Source: Elusimicrobiota bacterium (GTDB taxonomy: Bacteria > Elusimicrobiota > Elusimicrobia > Elusimicrobiales > UBA9959). Taken from it: a stretch of DNA of 55,626 bases. The translations under genes were made by a program, and so were the position numbers. The notes beneath the pieces were generated by a model that was not told where the DNA came from, did no database searches, and saw only the letters and a list, made by a program, of their open reading frames with translations. Positions 7,432 to 16,624 of the stretch are shown one piece after another. The DNA lies in the NCBI GenBank assembly GCA_003482905.1, contig DMXM01000040.1:1-55626 (forward strand). The letters run 5' to 3'. Position 1 is the first letter of the stretch, and each line of letters starts with the position of its first letter.

Positions 7432-9822
7432 ATGGCCAAAAAAAACAACCTCTCTGTTTCCGAACTCGACGATATAAATTTAGCGCCCGGCGTAAGTTTC
7501 GCCAGAAAGGCCATCTGGTGGTGGGTGCCGCTGCTCTACCTGCTTATCTCGGACACCTTCTACCTGCGCACCTACGATTCCGCCCAGGTCAAGATCACCC
7601 TGCTGCAGATGGGGGGCATCGGCCTGCTGGGGCTGTGGATCTCGCTGCTGGTGATGGAAGGGCGCCGGGCCTTCCGCCGCGAGGATTTCATCTTCCTCGC
7701 CCCGTTCTTCGCCTACCTGCTCTACGTGGTCATTTCCTTCCTGCACGCGCCCTACAGGGGGCCCAGCGTGGACGACTTCGTCCGCTACACCATCTACATG
7801 TCGGTCACCCTGATAGTCATAAGGGAGTTTACGTCGGAAGCCATAGACCGCCTGACCAAGGTGCTGATAGTGACCGCCTATATAGCGGTGCTCTACGGCC
7901 TGGTGCAGTTCCTGGATTTCCATTATTTCCCGCCGAAAGACCAGGGGCCCGGCCTCGACCCTTTCATCTGGCGCGGGGCGTTCGGCCGCAGGATCTTCTC
8001 CACTTACGGCAACCCGAATTTCTTCGGGAATTTCCTGGTGCTTATTTTCCCCATAGCGCTTACCCAATTCCTTAAGAAGAAGTCCATCTTTCTGCTGCCG
8101 CTGATAGCCCTGGATCTGTTCTGCCTGTACTGTACCGAGACCAAAGGCGCCTACCTCGGCTTCGGCATTTCCTCTTTCCTGTTCGTGGTTTTTTACGGCT
8201 ACTACTTCCTGCGCGAAAAGCTCCCTATCAGCCGGTTCAAGTTCCTGCTGCTGGCGCTGCTGCTGCCCATAGGCGCGGTCGGGCTCATTTACAAGATAGG
8301 CAACCCGGCCTCTTACACCTTCCGTATCAGCACCTGGCTTTCAACCTGGGAGATGGTGGAGTCCAGGCCGCTGACCGGCGTAGGGGTGGGCGGCTTTAAA
8401 GTCATCTACCCGGCCTACCGCCGCCCGGTCATTTTTCACATCGAGGGCAAACATAACACCGAAACGGACCACGCCGAGCAGGAGCATCTTGAGCAGTGGA
8501 TGGATAACGGCATTATCGGTTTCGGCCTCTATCTCTGGATCATAGCTTTCGTCACCGTGGTGGGCTTGCGCTCGCTCGGCGCGCTTACGGAGAATCTCAA
8601 GGGCTCGCGGCCGCCCCCGGTGGCTTACGACCTGCTGGGCTACCTGGTGGCCCTGCTCGGCATGCTCGCGCATAACTTCACGGACGTCAGCATGCGCTTC
8701 GTCTCCTCCGGGGTTTACCTCGGCCTGCTGCCCGGGGTCATCATCAGCCTGGCCCGCGGCCGCGCTCTGTGGGAACTGCATTACAAGGACGAGCCCGGCC
8801 AGCCGGCGGAAAAAGCCGTAACCCCCGCTTTCTCCTGGACGCTCTGGGCCGCGCGCGCAGCGGCGCTGTGCGCCCTGCTCTATACGGCCTTCCTGGTCCT
8901 TAACGAATTCTCCGTCCTGCAGGGCCCCCTGCGCAACTACGTCGCCGGCGGCGAGATCCTGCAGTGGTACCTGGCCTGGCTGCTGTTCCTCGGCTGCGTA
9001 GGCGGCGCCGTCTACGCTTTCGGCGGGGTGCTGCTGCGGGGCGTGTCGCCCGCCGTGCCGGTGGTGGTGCTGGCCACGCTGTTCCCTCTTTACTATTTCT
9101 GGGGCTGGTTCAAGGGCGACGTCTATCACAATATGGCCATCTTCTTCTCCAAGCAGGGCAAATGGGAGGACGCCATCAGCTACTACCAGAAAGTCAACAA
9201 ACTCAACTCAAACTTCATCATGCCGTACTATTTTACGGGCAACGTCTTTAACGACCGGTTCATTATGCAGAAAAGCTACCGCCCAGAGTGGGGGGACAAG
9301 AGCAGCGAGCCGCGCGACGATTTCGAGCGGGCCATGGCCGCTTATGAAAAGGTGCGGTCTATCGCGCCCAACTACGTTCAAATGCATCACCAGGTGGGCA
9401 CCCTTTACCTGAAGATGTACGAGCACCTGACGCGCTCCGGCAAGCAGGCCGAGGCCGCCCCTTATCTGGATATGGCGCTGGCGCGCTTCAACCTTTACGA
9501 GAACCTCGATCCGGTTTACGCCCTGAATTACTACCGCAAGGCCCAGATCTATATCATGCGCCGCGATTTCCCCGCGGCGGAGAGGGAATACCTCAACAAT
9601 ATCAACGCCTGGAAGTGCCATGTGGAAGGCCACCTGCACGCCAACCCGGAGGCCTACACCAGCCTGGGCAACGTGCAGTACGCCATGGGTAAATACCGCG
9701 AGGCGCTGGAAAATTACCAGAAAGCGCTGGCGCTGGATCCCAACTTCGAACAGGCCCGACGCAACATCGCGGTTGTCCAGGGCAGAGTCCCCACGGCGCC
9801 GCCGGCCCCGGGCAAAAGATAA
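7432..9822 (+). CDS. O-antigen ligase/polymerase-like (Wzy_C) membrane protein with C-terminal TPRs
   Basis: Polytopic inner-membrane protein of 796 aa. Seen: about twelve hydrophobic segments over residues 25-555; the Wzy_C-type core with FSTYGNPNFFGNF near residue 190; a large periplasmic loop ending in TETDHAEQEHLEQW near residue 350; then TPR-like helical repeats (about 560-790), the clearest being AYTSLGNVQYAMGKYREALE. In this superfamily the core transfers or polymerises lipid-linked glycans, and O-linked protein glycosylases (PglL/PilO type) share it. Substrate is unknown. It lies 7 bases before a paralogue. No Shine-Dalgarno is visible before ATG 7432. Association with the pilus operon downstream is inference from position. 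Confidence 0.85.
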   Translation: MAKKNNLSVSELDDINLAPGVSFARKAIWWWVPLLYLLISDTFYLRTYDSAQVKITLLQMGGIGLLGLWISLLVMEGRRAFRREDFIFLAPFFAYLLYVVISFLHAPYRGPSVDDFVRYTIYMSVTLIVIREFTSEAIDRLTKVLIVTAYIAVLYGLVQFLDFHYFPPKDQGPGLDPFIWRGAFGRRIFSTYGNPNFFGNFLVLIFPIALTQFLKKKSIFLLPLIALDLFCLYCTETKGAYLGFGISSFLFVVFYGYYFLREKLPISRFKFLLLALLLPIGAVGLIYKIGNPASYTFRISTWLSTWEMVESRPLTGVGVGGFKVIYPAYRRPVIFHIEGKHNTETDHAEQEHLEQWMDNGIIGFGLYLWIIAFVTVVGLRSLGALTENLKGSRPPPVAYDLLGYLVALLGMLAHNFTDVSMRFVSSGVYLGLLPGVIISLARGRALWELHYKDEPGQPAEKAVTPAFSWTLWAARAAALCALLYTAFLVLNEFSVLQGPLRNYVAGGEILQWYLAWLLFLGCVGGAVYAFGGVLLRGVSPAVPVVVLATLFPLYYFWGWFKGDVYHNMAIFFSKQGKWEDAISYYQKVNKLNSNFIMPYYFTGNVFNDRFIMQKSYRPEWGDKSSEPRDDFERAMAAYEKVRSIAPNYVQMHHQVGTLYLKMYEHLTRSGKQAEAAPYLDMALARFNLYENLDPVYALNYYRKAQIYIMRRDFPAAEREYLNNINAWKCHVEGHLHANPEAYTSLGNVQYAMGKYREALENYQKALALDPNFEQARRNIAVVQGRVPTAPPAPGKR

Positions 9823-9828
9823 GAGGCG

Positions 9829-12441
9829 ATGGCAGACCTGGAAAACAAACTCCCTGTCCCTCGCGGTCCGCTGGCCCTGCTGCTGGCCCTGGTGTTCTTC
9901 GTCTCGCCGCTGCTGTTCCTCACGAATCTTACCCGCAACCCGTATTACCTGCAGATAACGCTGCTTAATTCAGCCCTGCTCGGCGCGGCCGCGCTGTTTG
10001 TTTACGCCTCGCTCAAACGCGGCGCCTGGGTGGTGCCGGCCACGCCGTTGACCAGGCCGCTGGGGGCGCTTACGCTGGTCTACCTGGCCTCTTTTGCCTG
10101 TTCCTGGCTGGGGCACGCGCCTTTTTTCTGGCCGGCCATGGTTTCCGAGGGGCTTAAAGCTGGCATGTTTTTCCTGGTGAACTGCCTGGCGGCTTTCTAC
10201 CTGGCACTCAGCATCCCTTTTTCCGACGGCGACGCCGACATTCCAGCCGGGCGCTGGCTGGCCCTGATCCTGGGCTGGGGCGCGCTCTGGTTCCTGTTCC
10301 CTTTCCTGCGCGCGCAGCCGTCAGGCGACGGGCTGCTGGACCGGCTGCTGGACCCGTACGGCCTGCTGGTCTGGGTCTCCGGTTTTACCGCGGTTTATAT
10401 GCTTATAAGGCGCTGCCGCCAGGAGGATATACTCCACCTGGCCCTGACGGCCGGGGCTATCGCGTCCCTGTACGGGGTGCTGGAATATTTCCATATTGAA
10501 CTGGTCTGGGCGAAGCTGGTGAACCCTTACGGCAACCGTTCCGTTTCCACGTTCGGCAACCCCAACTTCATCTCGTCCTACGCCGTGCTTTTTTTGCCGC
10601 TGGCGGCCTCGCTGCTGATGAAGGCGGACAACGGGGTTAAACGCTTCTATTACGGCCTTGTTTTCCTTTCTTACGAGGGCATGCTGATGTGCAGCCTTAC
10701 CCGGTCCTCATGGATAGGGGCGGCCGCGGCTTTCACGTTCCTGTTCGCTTTTGCGTCGCACCGGGGCGCGCTCAAGGCCAATAAGAAATTCCTCTATCCT
10801 TTCTTCGCCGCGGCGCTGGCGCTGCTGGCGCTCTGGCCGGCGGACTCGCTGAAGCCTTTCAGCTCCGGCCTTTTTGACAGGGTTTCGGAAGTAGTTTCCA
10901 ACGTAAATTCGCCGGCGGACATAAATTTATCGGGCAACTCCGGGAAGATATACGCCTCGTTCCACCAGCGCCTGCTTATCTGGACCAGCGCCTGGCAGAT
11001 GGGGCTGGAGAACCCCATGCTGGGCCAAGGCTGGGGACAATTCGAACTCTTTTATCCTTTCTACCAGGGGAGGCTGCTCCTTAATCTACCGAAGATACGC
11101 GGCCTGCGCACACACGCCAATAACGCCCACAACGAAATTCTGGAACAGTGGTCGCAGGCCGGACTTATCGGCTTGGGTGTTTATATCTGGTTCCTGGCGG
11201 TGCTATTCTACGGTTTCTTCAGGTTTTACCGTATGAGCGGCCCCGAGGCCCGTTACGGGGCGGTGCCGCTGGCCGCAGGCTTGGTTGGCGTGCTCGCGGA
11301 TAACATGCTCAACGTCTCGCTGCATTTCGCCGTGCCCGCCCTGGCGTTCTGGTGGGTGGCCGGCGCCCTGGCACTTAAGACCTCGGGTACGGCACCTTGC
11401 CCGTCGTGGAGGCGTCCCCGCGCGGCCGCGGCCGCCGCCTGGCTCCTGCTGGCCCTCTGCCTCGCCGGCGTCTGGCTGTGGCAGCGCCAGTTCAAACGGG
11501 AATTCCTGTATTTCAACGGCTTCAAGACCATGCGGGCCGGCAACGCGGCGGCCGCCGCCGGGCAGCTTTTCGCGGCCTGGAAGGCCCACCCGCGGGAAGT
11601 CAACAGCAACTACGAGATGGGCAACGCCTACGTGCGCGCGGGGGAGCCGGAGAAAGGGGCCTGGGGATATAGCGAGGCACTCAAGGCCAATGCCGGTTAT
11701 GACGAGATCTACTTCAACCTGGCCATAGTGCTCAAACGCCTCGGGCGCATGCAGGAGGCCCTGAAGTATCTGCAGGTCTCGACCATAATAAACCCGCTTA
11801 ACCTGATCTCCTGGCAGGCCTTGGCGGAAGCCTACCTGGGCGCGCCGGATAAGGCCGCCGTGGCCGCGGCCGCCGTGCTGGATTTCCGGGAGGCGGTCAG
11901 GGTCTTCCCGTACGACGGGAACATGTGGAACACGCTGGGCTACTTCAACATGATGAAAAAAGATTTTAAAGCCGCCCGCGACGCCTACGCGCGGGGAGTC
12001 AAGGCCGACCCCGAGAACAGGATGCTGGCGGAAAACCTGGCCGGCGTGTCCCGGCAGCTGGGCGTCCGGAACGACCCCGACCTGGCCTGGCTCGCCGCCT
12101 ATCTGCGGCTTTCCGGCGCGCTGGCCTCGTCCGCGGCCCCAGCCGGGGAGCTGGCGCGGGCGCAGGACCTGCTGGCGCTGGACGCCGCCAGCCCCAAAGC
12201 CCGCACGCTGCGCGCCAAACTCCTTTTTAAAGCCGGCCGCCTGGACGAAGCGGCCCGGGAACTGGAGGCCGTGCTGGCTGAAAACCAGGCGGACAATGCC
12301 GCGCGCTACGGGCTGGCTGTTATCTACGAAAAAAAAGGCAGCCTTTCGGCGGCCCGCGCGGAGTGGCGCACCTTCCTGCAATTCGAACCGGGCAACGCCG
12401 CCGTGGCCGGGCGCCTTAACGCGCTGGAGACGGCGCCTTAA
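9829..12441 (+). CDS. Second O-antigen ligase-like (Wzy_C) membrane protein with C-terminal TPRs
   Basis: A paralogue of the preceding gene, 870 aa. Seen: about twelve membrane segments up to residue 555, VSTFGNPNFISSY near residue 240, the HANNAHNEILEQW loop motif near residue 427, then an extended TPR region (about 565-865) with repeats such as EMGNAYVRAGEPEKGAWGYS. The two proteins share domain order but have diverged, so this is an old duplication. AAGAGG overlapping the previous stop codon serves ATG 9829, and the two genes are surely cotranscribed. TPRs on such enzymes usually mean partner binding. Whether the pair makes exopolysaccharide or glycosylates pilins cannot be told from sequence. 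Confidence 0.85.
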   Translation: MADLENKLPVPRGPLALLLALVFFVSPLLFLTNLTRNPYYLQITLLNSALLGAAALFVYASLKRGAWVVPATPLTRPLGALTLVYLASFACSWLGHAPFFWPAMVSEGLKAGMFFLVNCLAAFYLALSIPFSDGDADIPAGRWLALILGWGALWFLFPFLRAQPSGDGLLDRLLDPYGLLVWVSGFTAVYMLIRRCRQEDILHLALTAGAIASLYGVLEYFHIELVWAKLVNPYGNRSVSTFGNPNFISSYAVLFLPLAASLLMKADNGVKRFYYGLVFLSYEGMLMCSLTRSSWIGAAAAFTFLFAFASHRGALKANKKFLYPFFAAALALLALWPADSLKPFSSGLFDRVSEVVSNVNSPADINLSGNSGKIYASFHQRLLIWTSAWQMGLENPMLGQGWGQFELFYPFYQGRLLLNLPKIRGLRTHANNAHNEILEQWSQAGLIGLGVYIWFLAVLFYGFFRFYRMSGPEARYGAVPLAAGLVGVLADNMLNVSLHFAVPALAFWWVAGALALKTSGTAPCPSWRRPRAAAAAAWLLLALCLAGVWLWQRQFKREFLYFNGFKTMRAGNAAAAAGQLFAAWKAHPREVNSNYEMGNAYVRAGEPEKGAWGYSEALKANAGYDEIYFNLAIVLKRLGRMQEALKYLQVSTIINPLNLISWQALAEAYLGAPDKAAVAAAAVLDFREAVRVFPYDGNMWNTLGYFNMMKKDFKAARDAYARGVKADPENRMLAENLAGVSRQLGVRNDPDLAWLAAYLRLSGALASSAAPAGELARAQDLLALDAASPKARTLRAKLLFKAGRLDEAARELEAVLAENQADNAARYGLAVIYEKKGSLSAARAEWRTFLQFEPGNAAVAGRLNALETAP

Positions 12442-12574
12442 CGCGTGTACGGCTTTTCCCGAATTGCTCCCCGCGCCGGCGGCCAAAATCTTGTAACAAT
12501 CCTGTAACATTTAGGCAAACAGGAAGATGTTTAATATAAGCGCGGTAGATTCAACCGATTTAGCGGAGCCTGCG

Positions 12575-14410
12575 ATGAAAAACAAGAACACGGTAAAACT
12601 GATGCTGCCCGGGCTGCTGCTGGCCCTGGCTTTCGCTTCCGCCGGGCCGCTCTCTCCCGCCCTTGGCGCCCAAGCCTCCAAAAGCGGAATAAGCCGCTCC
12701 ATGGAGCAGGCGATACGTCTTTACCACGAGAACGACGATACGGAGGCCATGGACAGATTTATGGACATTCTGGTCAGGGGCACGCCTTCCGAAAAGGCGC
12801 TGGCCAACGAATACATTTCCAAGATAACCCTGCGCATGAACACCGGCGTCAACAGCCTGAAGGACCGCGGGACGGAACCTTCAACCCTGAGCGAGGTTTC
12901 CACTGCGGATGATCAGAGGGTGCAGCGCCCGGCCGCGGCCCGCGCGCTGGCGGCGGACTACGAGGAAGAGGGGGATAGCCGGGACGAGGCGCGGGCGCAG
13001 AAGGAGCGCGCGTCCGAAAAGATAAACGCCAGGATCTCGCTGATGCGCCGCGATCTGCTGCTGGAACTCGGGCGCGGGGACGCGGTCAAGCTCTACATGG
13101 GCGACTCCATGCCCAAAGCCGTGACGCTGGACACGAATTATTTCTTCTCCGGCGACACTTCCTTCAGGTCCGGCACCGATAAAGCGCTTAACGCGCTGGC
13201 CGGCCTGATCTTTACGCTGGGGAAGGCCAACTGCCTGATACTGCCGGAGGGTGCGGCTGAGGGGGATGTCAAGATAAAAGGTATCCGCCGGGCCATAGCC
13301 ATCAATTCTTACCTGGAGTCCCGCGGCATTTCCAAGGCCAGGCTGGAAGTCAACCTGACCGGGGCGGATATGCGTTTTCCGAAAGAACTCACCAGCGTAA
13401 AGGGCATGGTTATAATATTCGATCATGAGAAGCCGCTGCGCCTTAAGGACACCGAGGATCTGCGGACCAGGGGGCCCAGAGTTTCGCTTGGCGTTTACCC
13501 CACTGCCATTTCGGTGCGCAATAACGAGGGCGCGATAGTGGAATTTTCCGTTTCCGCGTCGCCCGTGGGGCAGCCCTCGTGGAAGTTCCAGGTATTCCAG
13601 CTGCAGGGCGACGGGGCCCGTCTCGTCCTGCAGGAAATTTCCGGCGCCGGGCCGCAATACAACCAGAGCTTCTGGAACGGGAGAAAGAAATTCTTCGGCG
13701 CGCCGTACCCGGCGGGCAAGTATATGTTCACGGTGAGCGCCTCCGACGTGGAAGGGCGGGAGACCTCCCTTAGCCGGCTGCTAGTGGTGCGCCCCGGCCC
13801 CGAAGAGGAACGGGCGGCCCTGGCCGGCCCGGCCCGGCAAAAGAACGGGGACAGGGAGACGGTGGCCCCTTCAGGAGTTAAAACCAGGGCGCTGACGGCG
13901 AAGGGCTCCGGCCTAAGGAAGGGTAAGCTCCTGAAAGGCAAGAGCCCGGCGTTGAAAAAAGCGAAGCCCCCGCTCGGGAAGGGCTCGCGCAAGGCCGGCC
14001 CCAAAGCGTCCGCCCGGCCCGCTCCGGAAGAGAGCGAAGGCGAAGCCGGCGCGGAGAAAGAGGGAAGGAAAAACGCCGCAGAGGGCGGCGGATCCGGGGA
14101 TTTTTCCGGGCAGGTCAGCTACAAGATCTACTTCAAGGAAAACACCGCCAGCCTCACCGCCAACAGCGAGAAGCGCCTGGCGCAGGTGGCCGAGACGCTC
14201 GGCTATTACCCCATGGCCAATATCGCTCTGACCGGTTACGCGTATTCGGGGGAGGCCAACGCCGAAACGATGGCGGAAAGCCGCGCCAACCACGTGGCTA
14301 TGCGCCTGTCGGAGAAATACAAGATAGACCGGGCGCGCATGGAAGTCGGTTCCTCGGTGTCGGAGACGCCTAAAAGCATTGTGGAGATAAAATTGACCGG
14401 GAAAGAATAG
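12575..14410 (+). CDS. Exported OmpA-like peptidoglycan-binding protein with FlgD-like Ig segment
   Basis: Predicted periplasmic or outer-membrane protein of 611 aa. ATG 12575 is preferred over 12527 because GGAG lies at a good distance and the product then starts with a signal peptide (MKNKNTVKL followed by a hydrophobic core). Seen in order: a helical N-terminal region with polar, acidic stretches; a first, degenerate OmpA-like fold (YFFSGDTSFRSGTDKALNAL, near residue 190); a FlgD-type Ig-like domain ending PYPAGKYMFTVSASDVEGRE; a long Lys/Pro/Ala-rich linker; and a C-terminal OmpA domain (about 500-611) with the AESRANHVAMRLSEK peptidoglycan-binding helix. It sits between the Wzy_C pair and the pilus operon and could anchor that machine to the cell wall (inference). 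Confidence 0.85.
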   Translation: MKNKNTVKLMLPGLLLALAFASAGPLSPALGAQASKSGISRSMEQAIRLYHENDDTEAMDRFMDILVRGTPSEKALANEYISKITLRMNTGVNSLKDRGTEPSTLSEVSTADDQRVQRPAAARALAADYEEEGDSRDEARAQKERASEKINARISLMRRDLLLELGRGDAVKLYMGDSMPKAVTLDTNYFFSGDTSFRSGTDKALNALAGLIFTLGKANCLILPEGAAEGDVKIKGIRRAIAINSYLESRGISKARLEVNLTGADMRFPKELTSVKGMVIIFDHEKPLRLKDTEDLRTRGPRVSLGVYPTAISVRNNEGAIVEFSVSASPVGQPSWKFQVFQLQGDGARLVLQEISGAGPQYNQSFWNGRKKFFGAPYPAGKYMFTVSASDVEGRETSLSRLLVVRPGPEEERAALAGPARQKNGDRETVAPSGVKTRALTAKGSGLRKGKLLKGKSPALKKAKPPLGKGSRKAGPKASARPAPEESEGEAGAEKEGRKNAAEGGGSGDFSGQVSYKIYFKENTASLTANSEKRLAQVAETLGYYPMANIALTGYAYSGEANAETMAESRANHVAMRLSEKYKIDRARMEVGSSVSETPKSIVEIKLTGKE

Positions 14411-14432
14411 ACACTTCCCCTCCGTATTATTG

Positions 14433-14438
14433 TAGAAT
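14433..14438 (+). promoter_or_regulatory. -10 box placed 9 bases before the pilus operon's first ATG
   Basis: TAGAAT with exactly 9 bases between it and ATG 14448. The intervening CAAAAAGTT has no Shine-Dalgarno. If used, the mRNA would be leaderless or nearly so. The same geometry occurs at 41440 and 48308 on the minus strand. Confidence 0.45.
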
Positions 14439-14447
14439 CAAAAAGTT

Positions 14448-16019
14448 ATGTCTGAATCGGATCAAAAAAAATCTCTGGGCATCTACATTTCCCCCAAGGA
14501 AATATCGATAGCCCAGGTAAAAATAGGCAGGGACTCCAGGCTGGAGACAGAGCACCTGGTCAAATTCCCCACGGGCTTCGCCGTAAAGGGGGGGATGATC
14601 CGGCCCCTTTCGCTTAACCACGAGTTTTTCAGCGAGACCGCGTCCTGGCTGGCCCCTTTCAAACAGGCCGTCAAGTCCGTGGGGTGGAACTCGTCCTCCG
14701 CCGTGGTCACGCTTTCCCCCCAGTTCGCCATACTGCGCTACTTCGTCATGCCGGTGATCGAGCGGCGTTTCTGGAGCAGATCGATCCCGTTGGAATCCAA
14801 AAAATACATCCCGGTCTCTTTCGAAGAGGTAGTATACGATTATAACGCGGTCCCGCTGGAGGGGCTCAATAAACTGGGCGTTCTCTTCGGTCTGACGCAG
14901 CGTAAGAGCGTGGAATTCATAATAAACACGCTTAAGGGCGCCGGCCTGGACCTGGCGGCCCTGGAGATAAATTCCGTTTCCATGGAGCGCCTGTTCGGGT
15001 TCACGGACCCGAAAGGCCACGACTTAAAGGGCTATATCCACTTTTCCGGCAATACCACGCTGATGCTGTTCTCCCACGGGGGCTACCCGGTGCTTTACCG
15101 GGAATCCGAATCCGACTCCGACGGCGCCATGAGCGAGCGCCGCCGCCTGGACATAAAAGGGGCGGTCCAGTTCGTGGACCGCTATGTGGGCGGCAAGGAT
15201 TACAATTTCATCGCCCTGAGCGGCGACGGAGCGGAGGCCTGGAAGCCGGCCGCCGAGAAGGAGGCCGCGCCGATAGCGGCGGGGGTCTGGGACAGCGCCA
15301 GAGCCTGTTCCCTGAAAGACAACGACGCCGGCGCCATTTTTGCGATAGGCGCCGCGCTGCGCGGGCGCGTTCCCGGCAAGCTGAAGCTGGATATCTCCGG
15401 TATCAGCATCGCGGCGATCCTGGAGAAAAGCGTTCAGTCGTACGTCTGGAATATAAGTATGGTGATCGGCGGGTTCATTCTGCTGCTCTCGCTTGTCAGC
15501 CAGCTGCGGCTTTTTGTCGTAAATTCGCGGCTCGCCACCTTCGCCGCCAGGGTCGCCGACGTCTCGGAGCTGGAGGGCAGCGACGCCGACACTATCAAGG
15601 CGAAGATCGAACGGATCCAGACCGATATCAGGATACTTTCAGCGGTGACGGGGGAAACGGACCCCCTGGCCCCGAAGCTGTCCGCCATAGCGGAGCAGAT
15701 CCCCCAGGAGCTCTGGGTGACGGGCATACAGTATTCCGCCCCGCTTTCCGCGTCGGATATTCAGGGCGCCGGCGCCGAGCTTAAGCTCATGGGGGAAACT
15801 TTCCTCAAGGGCGAATTTAAGATGCGCGGCGTGGACGGCTTTGTCAAAGCGCTAAAGGCGTCGGCGGAGTTTAAGTCCTTTACCGCGCCTATGGGCAGGA
15901 TAGACTATAATACGGACCTGGACAGTTCCCAGCAGGCCGGCGCGCCGGTTTACGGCCTGGGATCGTCCGGCCAAAAGTCCAGCAGCTTCTCCGTGATGTG
16001 CGTTTCAAAGAGGAAATGA
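14448..16019 (+). CDS. PilM-PilN fusion / GspL-like assembly platform protein
   Basis: A 523-aa inner-membrane component of a type IV pilus or type II secretion machine. Seen: a cytoplasmic actin-like domain (residues about 8-300) with the PilM/GspL-type start SLGIYISPKEISIAQVK; one membrane helix near residues 338-356 (MVIGGFILLLSLVSQL); then a periplasmic part with a coiled-coil start and a ferredoxin-like region, like PilN or the end of GspL. Separate pilM and pilN genes are the rule in type IVa systems, while GspL has this fused plan. The phosphate-1 loop lacks the usual DIG sequence, so ATP binding is doubtful. It is the first gene of the operon running to 25354. Confidence 0.82.
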   Translation: MSESDQKKSLGIYISPKEISIAQVKIGRDSRLETEHLVKFPTGFAVKGGMIRPLSLNHEFFSETASWLAPFKQAVKSVGWNSSSAVVTLSPQFAILRYFVMPVIERRFWSRSIPLESKKYIPVSFEEVVYDYNAVPLEGLNKLGVLFGLTQRKSVEFIINTLKGAGLDLAALEINSVSMERLFGFTDPKGHDLKGYIHFSGNTTLMLFSHGGYPVLYRESESDSDGAMSERRRLDIKGAVQFVDRYVGGKDYNFIALSGDGAEAWKPAAEKEAAPIAAGVWDSARACSLKDNDAGAIFAIGAALRGRVPGKLKLDISGISIAAILEKSVQSYVWNISMVIGGFILLLSLVSQLRLFVVNSRLATFAARVADVSELEGSDADTIKAKIERIQTDIRILSAVTGETDPLAPKLSAIAEQIPQELWVTGIQYSAPLSASDIQGAGAELKLMGETFLKGEFKMRGVDGFVKALKASAEFKSFTAPMGRIDYNTDLDSSQQAGAPVYGLGSSGQKSSSFSVMCVSKRK

Positions 16020-16023
16020 CGCT

Positions 16024-16623
16024 ATGCCACCGTTCCTAACGGCCATAATTTTGAAAGCCCGGGTCTTCTTCAAGGATATGCTGGAGGATATCCTGCTGAT
16101 CTACGCCGAGAAAGGCATAGAGCCTTTCCGCAAACCGCTTCTCATCGCCGGCCCCATCCTGCTGGCGATCTATGCGGTGATCTACAACCCGTTGGGCAGC
16201 AGGCTGGGTAGCGCGGCCAGGCACCTTGAGAACCTGCAGGTAGTGGCGCGGTACGCCGCCGATTACGAAGACGTCAAGGCCCGCCTCCTGCCCTACCAGC
16301 GTAAACTGCCGCTCCTGAAGGACAAGGACGAATGGCTTAACTATATCATCACCAGCTCGGCCAGGCCCCACGGCATCACTTTCGACGGGATCAGCGGGCA
16401 GAAGGAAATAGAAGTCGGCAATTTCCTGATGCTTTCGCGCCAGGTCGACGTTACTACCACCTACGCCAAGCTCGGCCGCTGGCTGGCCGATATCGAGAAC
16501 TCACCCATCTTTTTACGGGTGGTGGAGCTGAACGCGAAGAAGGACGAATCCAACCCGGGGACCATTAAGGCGAGTTTCAATCTTTCCACGCTTGTGCCGA
16601 GGTTTGCGGCGGGGGGGCGCTGA
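16024..16623 (+). CDS. PilO/GspM-like inner-membrane protein
   Basis: A 199-aa bitopic protein: cytoplasmic N-terminus with an amphipathic start, a membrane helix near residues 39-58 (LLIAGPILLAIYAVIYNPLG), a short coiled coil (ARHLENLQVVARYAADYEDV) and a periplasmic ferredoxin-like domain in which RQVDVTTTYAKLGRWLADIEN resembles PilO. Such proteins pair with PilN/GspL to link the cytoplasmic motor to the secretin. It begins 4 bases after the preceding stop, with AGGAA overlapping that stop, and ends 1 base before the next start, so translation is likely coupled. Confidence 0.8.
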   Translation: MPPFLTAIILKARVFFKDMLEDILLIYAEKGIEPFRKPLLIAGPILLAIYAVIYNPLGSRLGSAARHLENLQVVARYAADYEDVKARLLPYQRKLPLLKDKDEWLNYIITSSARPHGITFDGISGQKEIEVGNFLMLSRQVDVTTTYAKLGRWLADIENSPIFLRVVELNAKKDESNPGTIKASFNLSTLVPRFAAGGR

Positions 16624-16624
16624 C

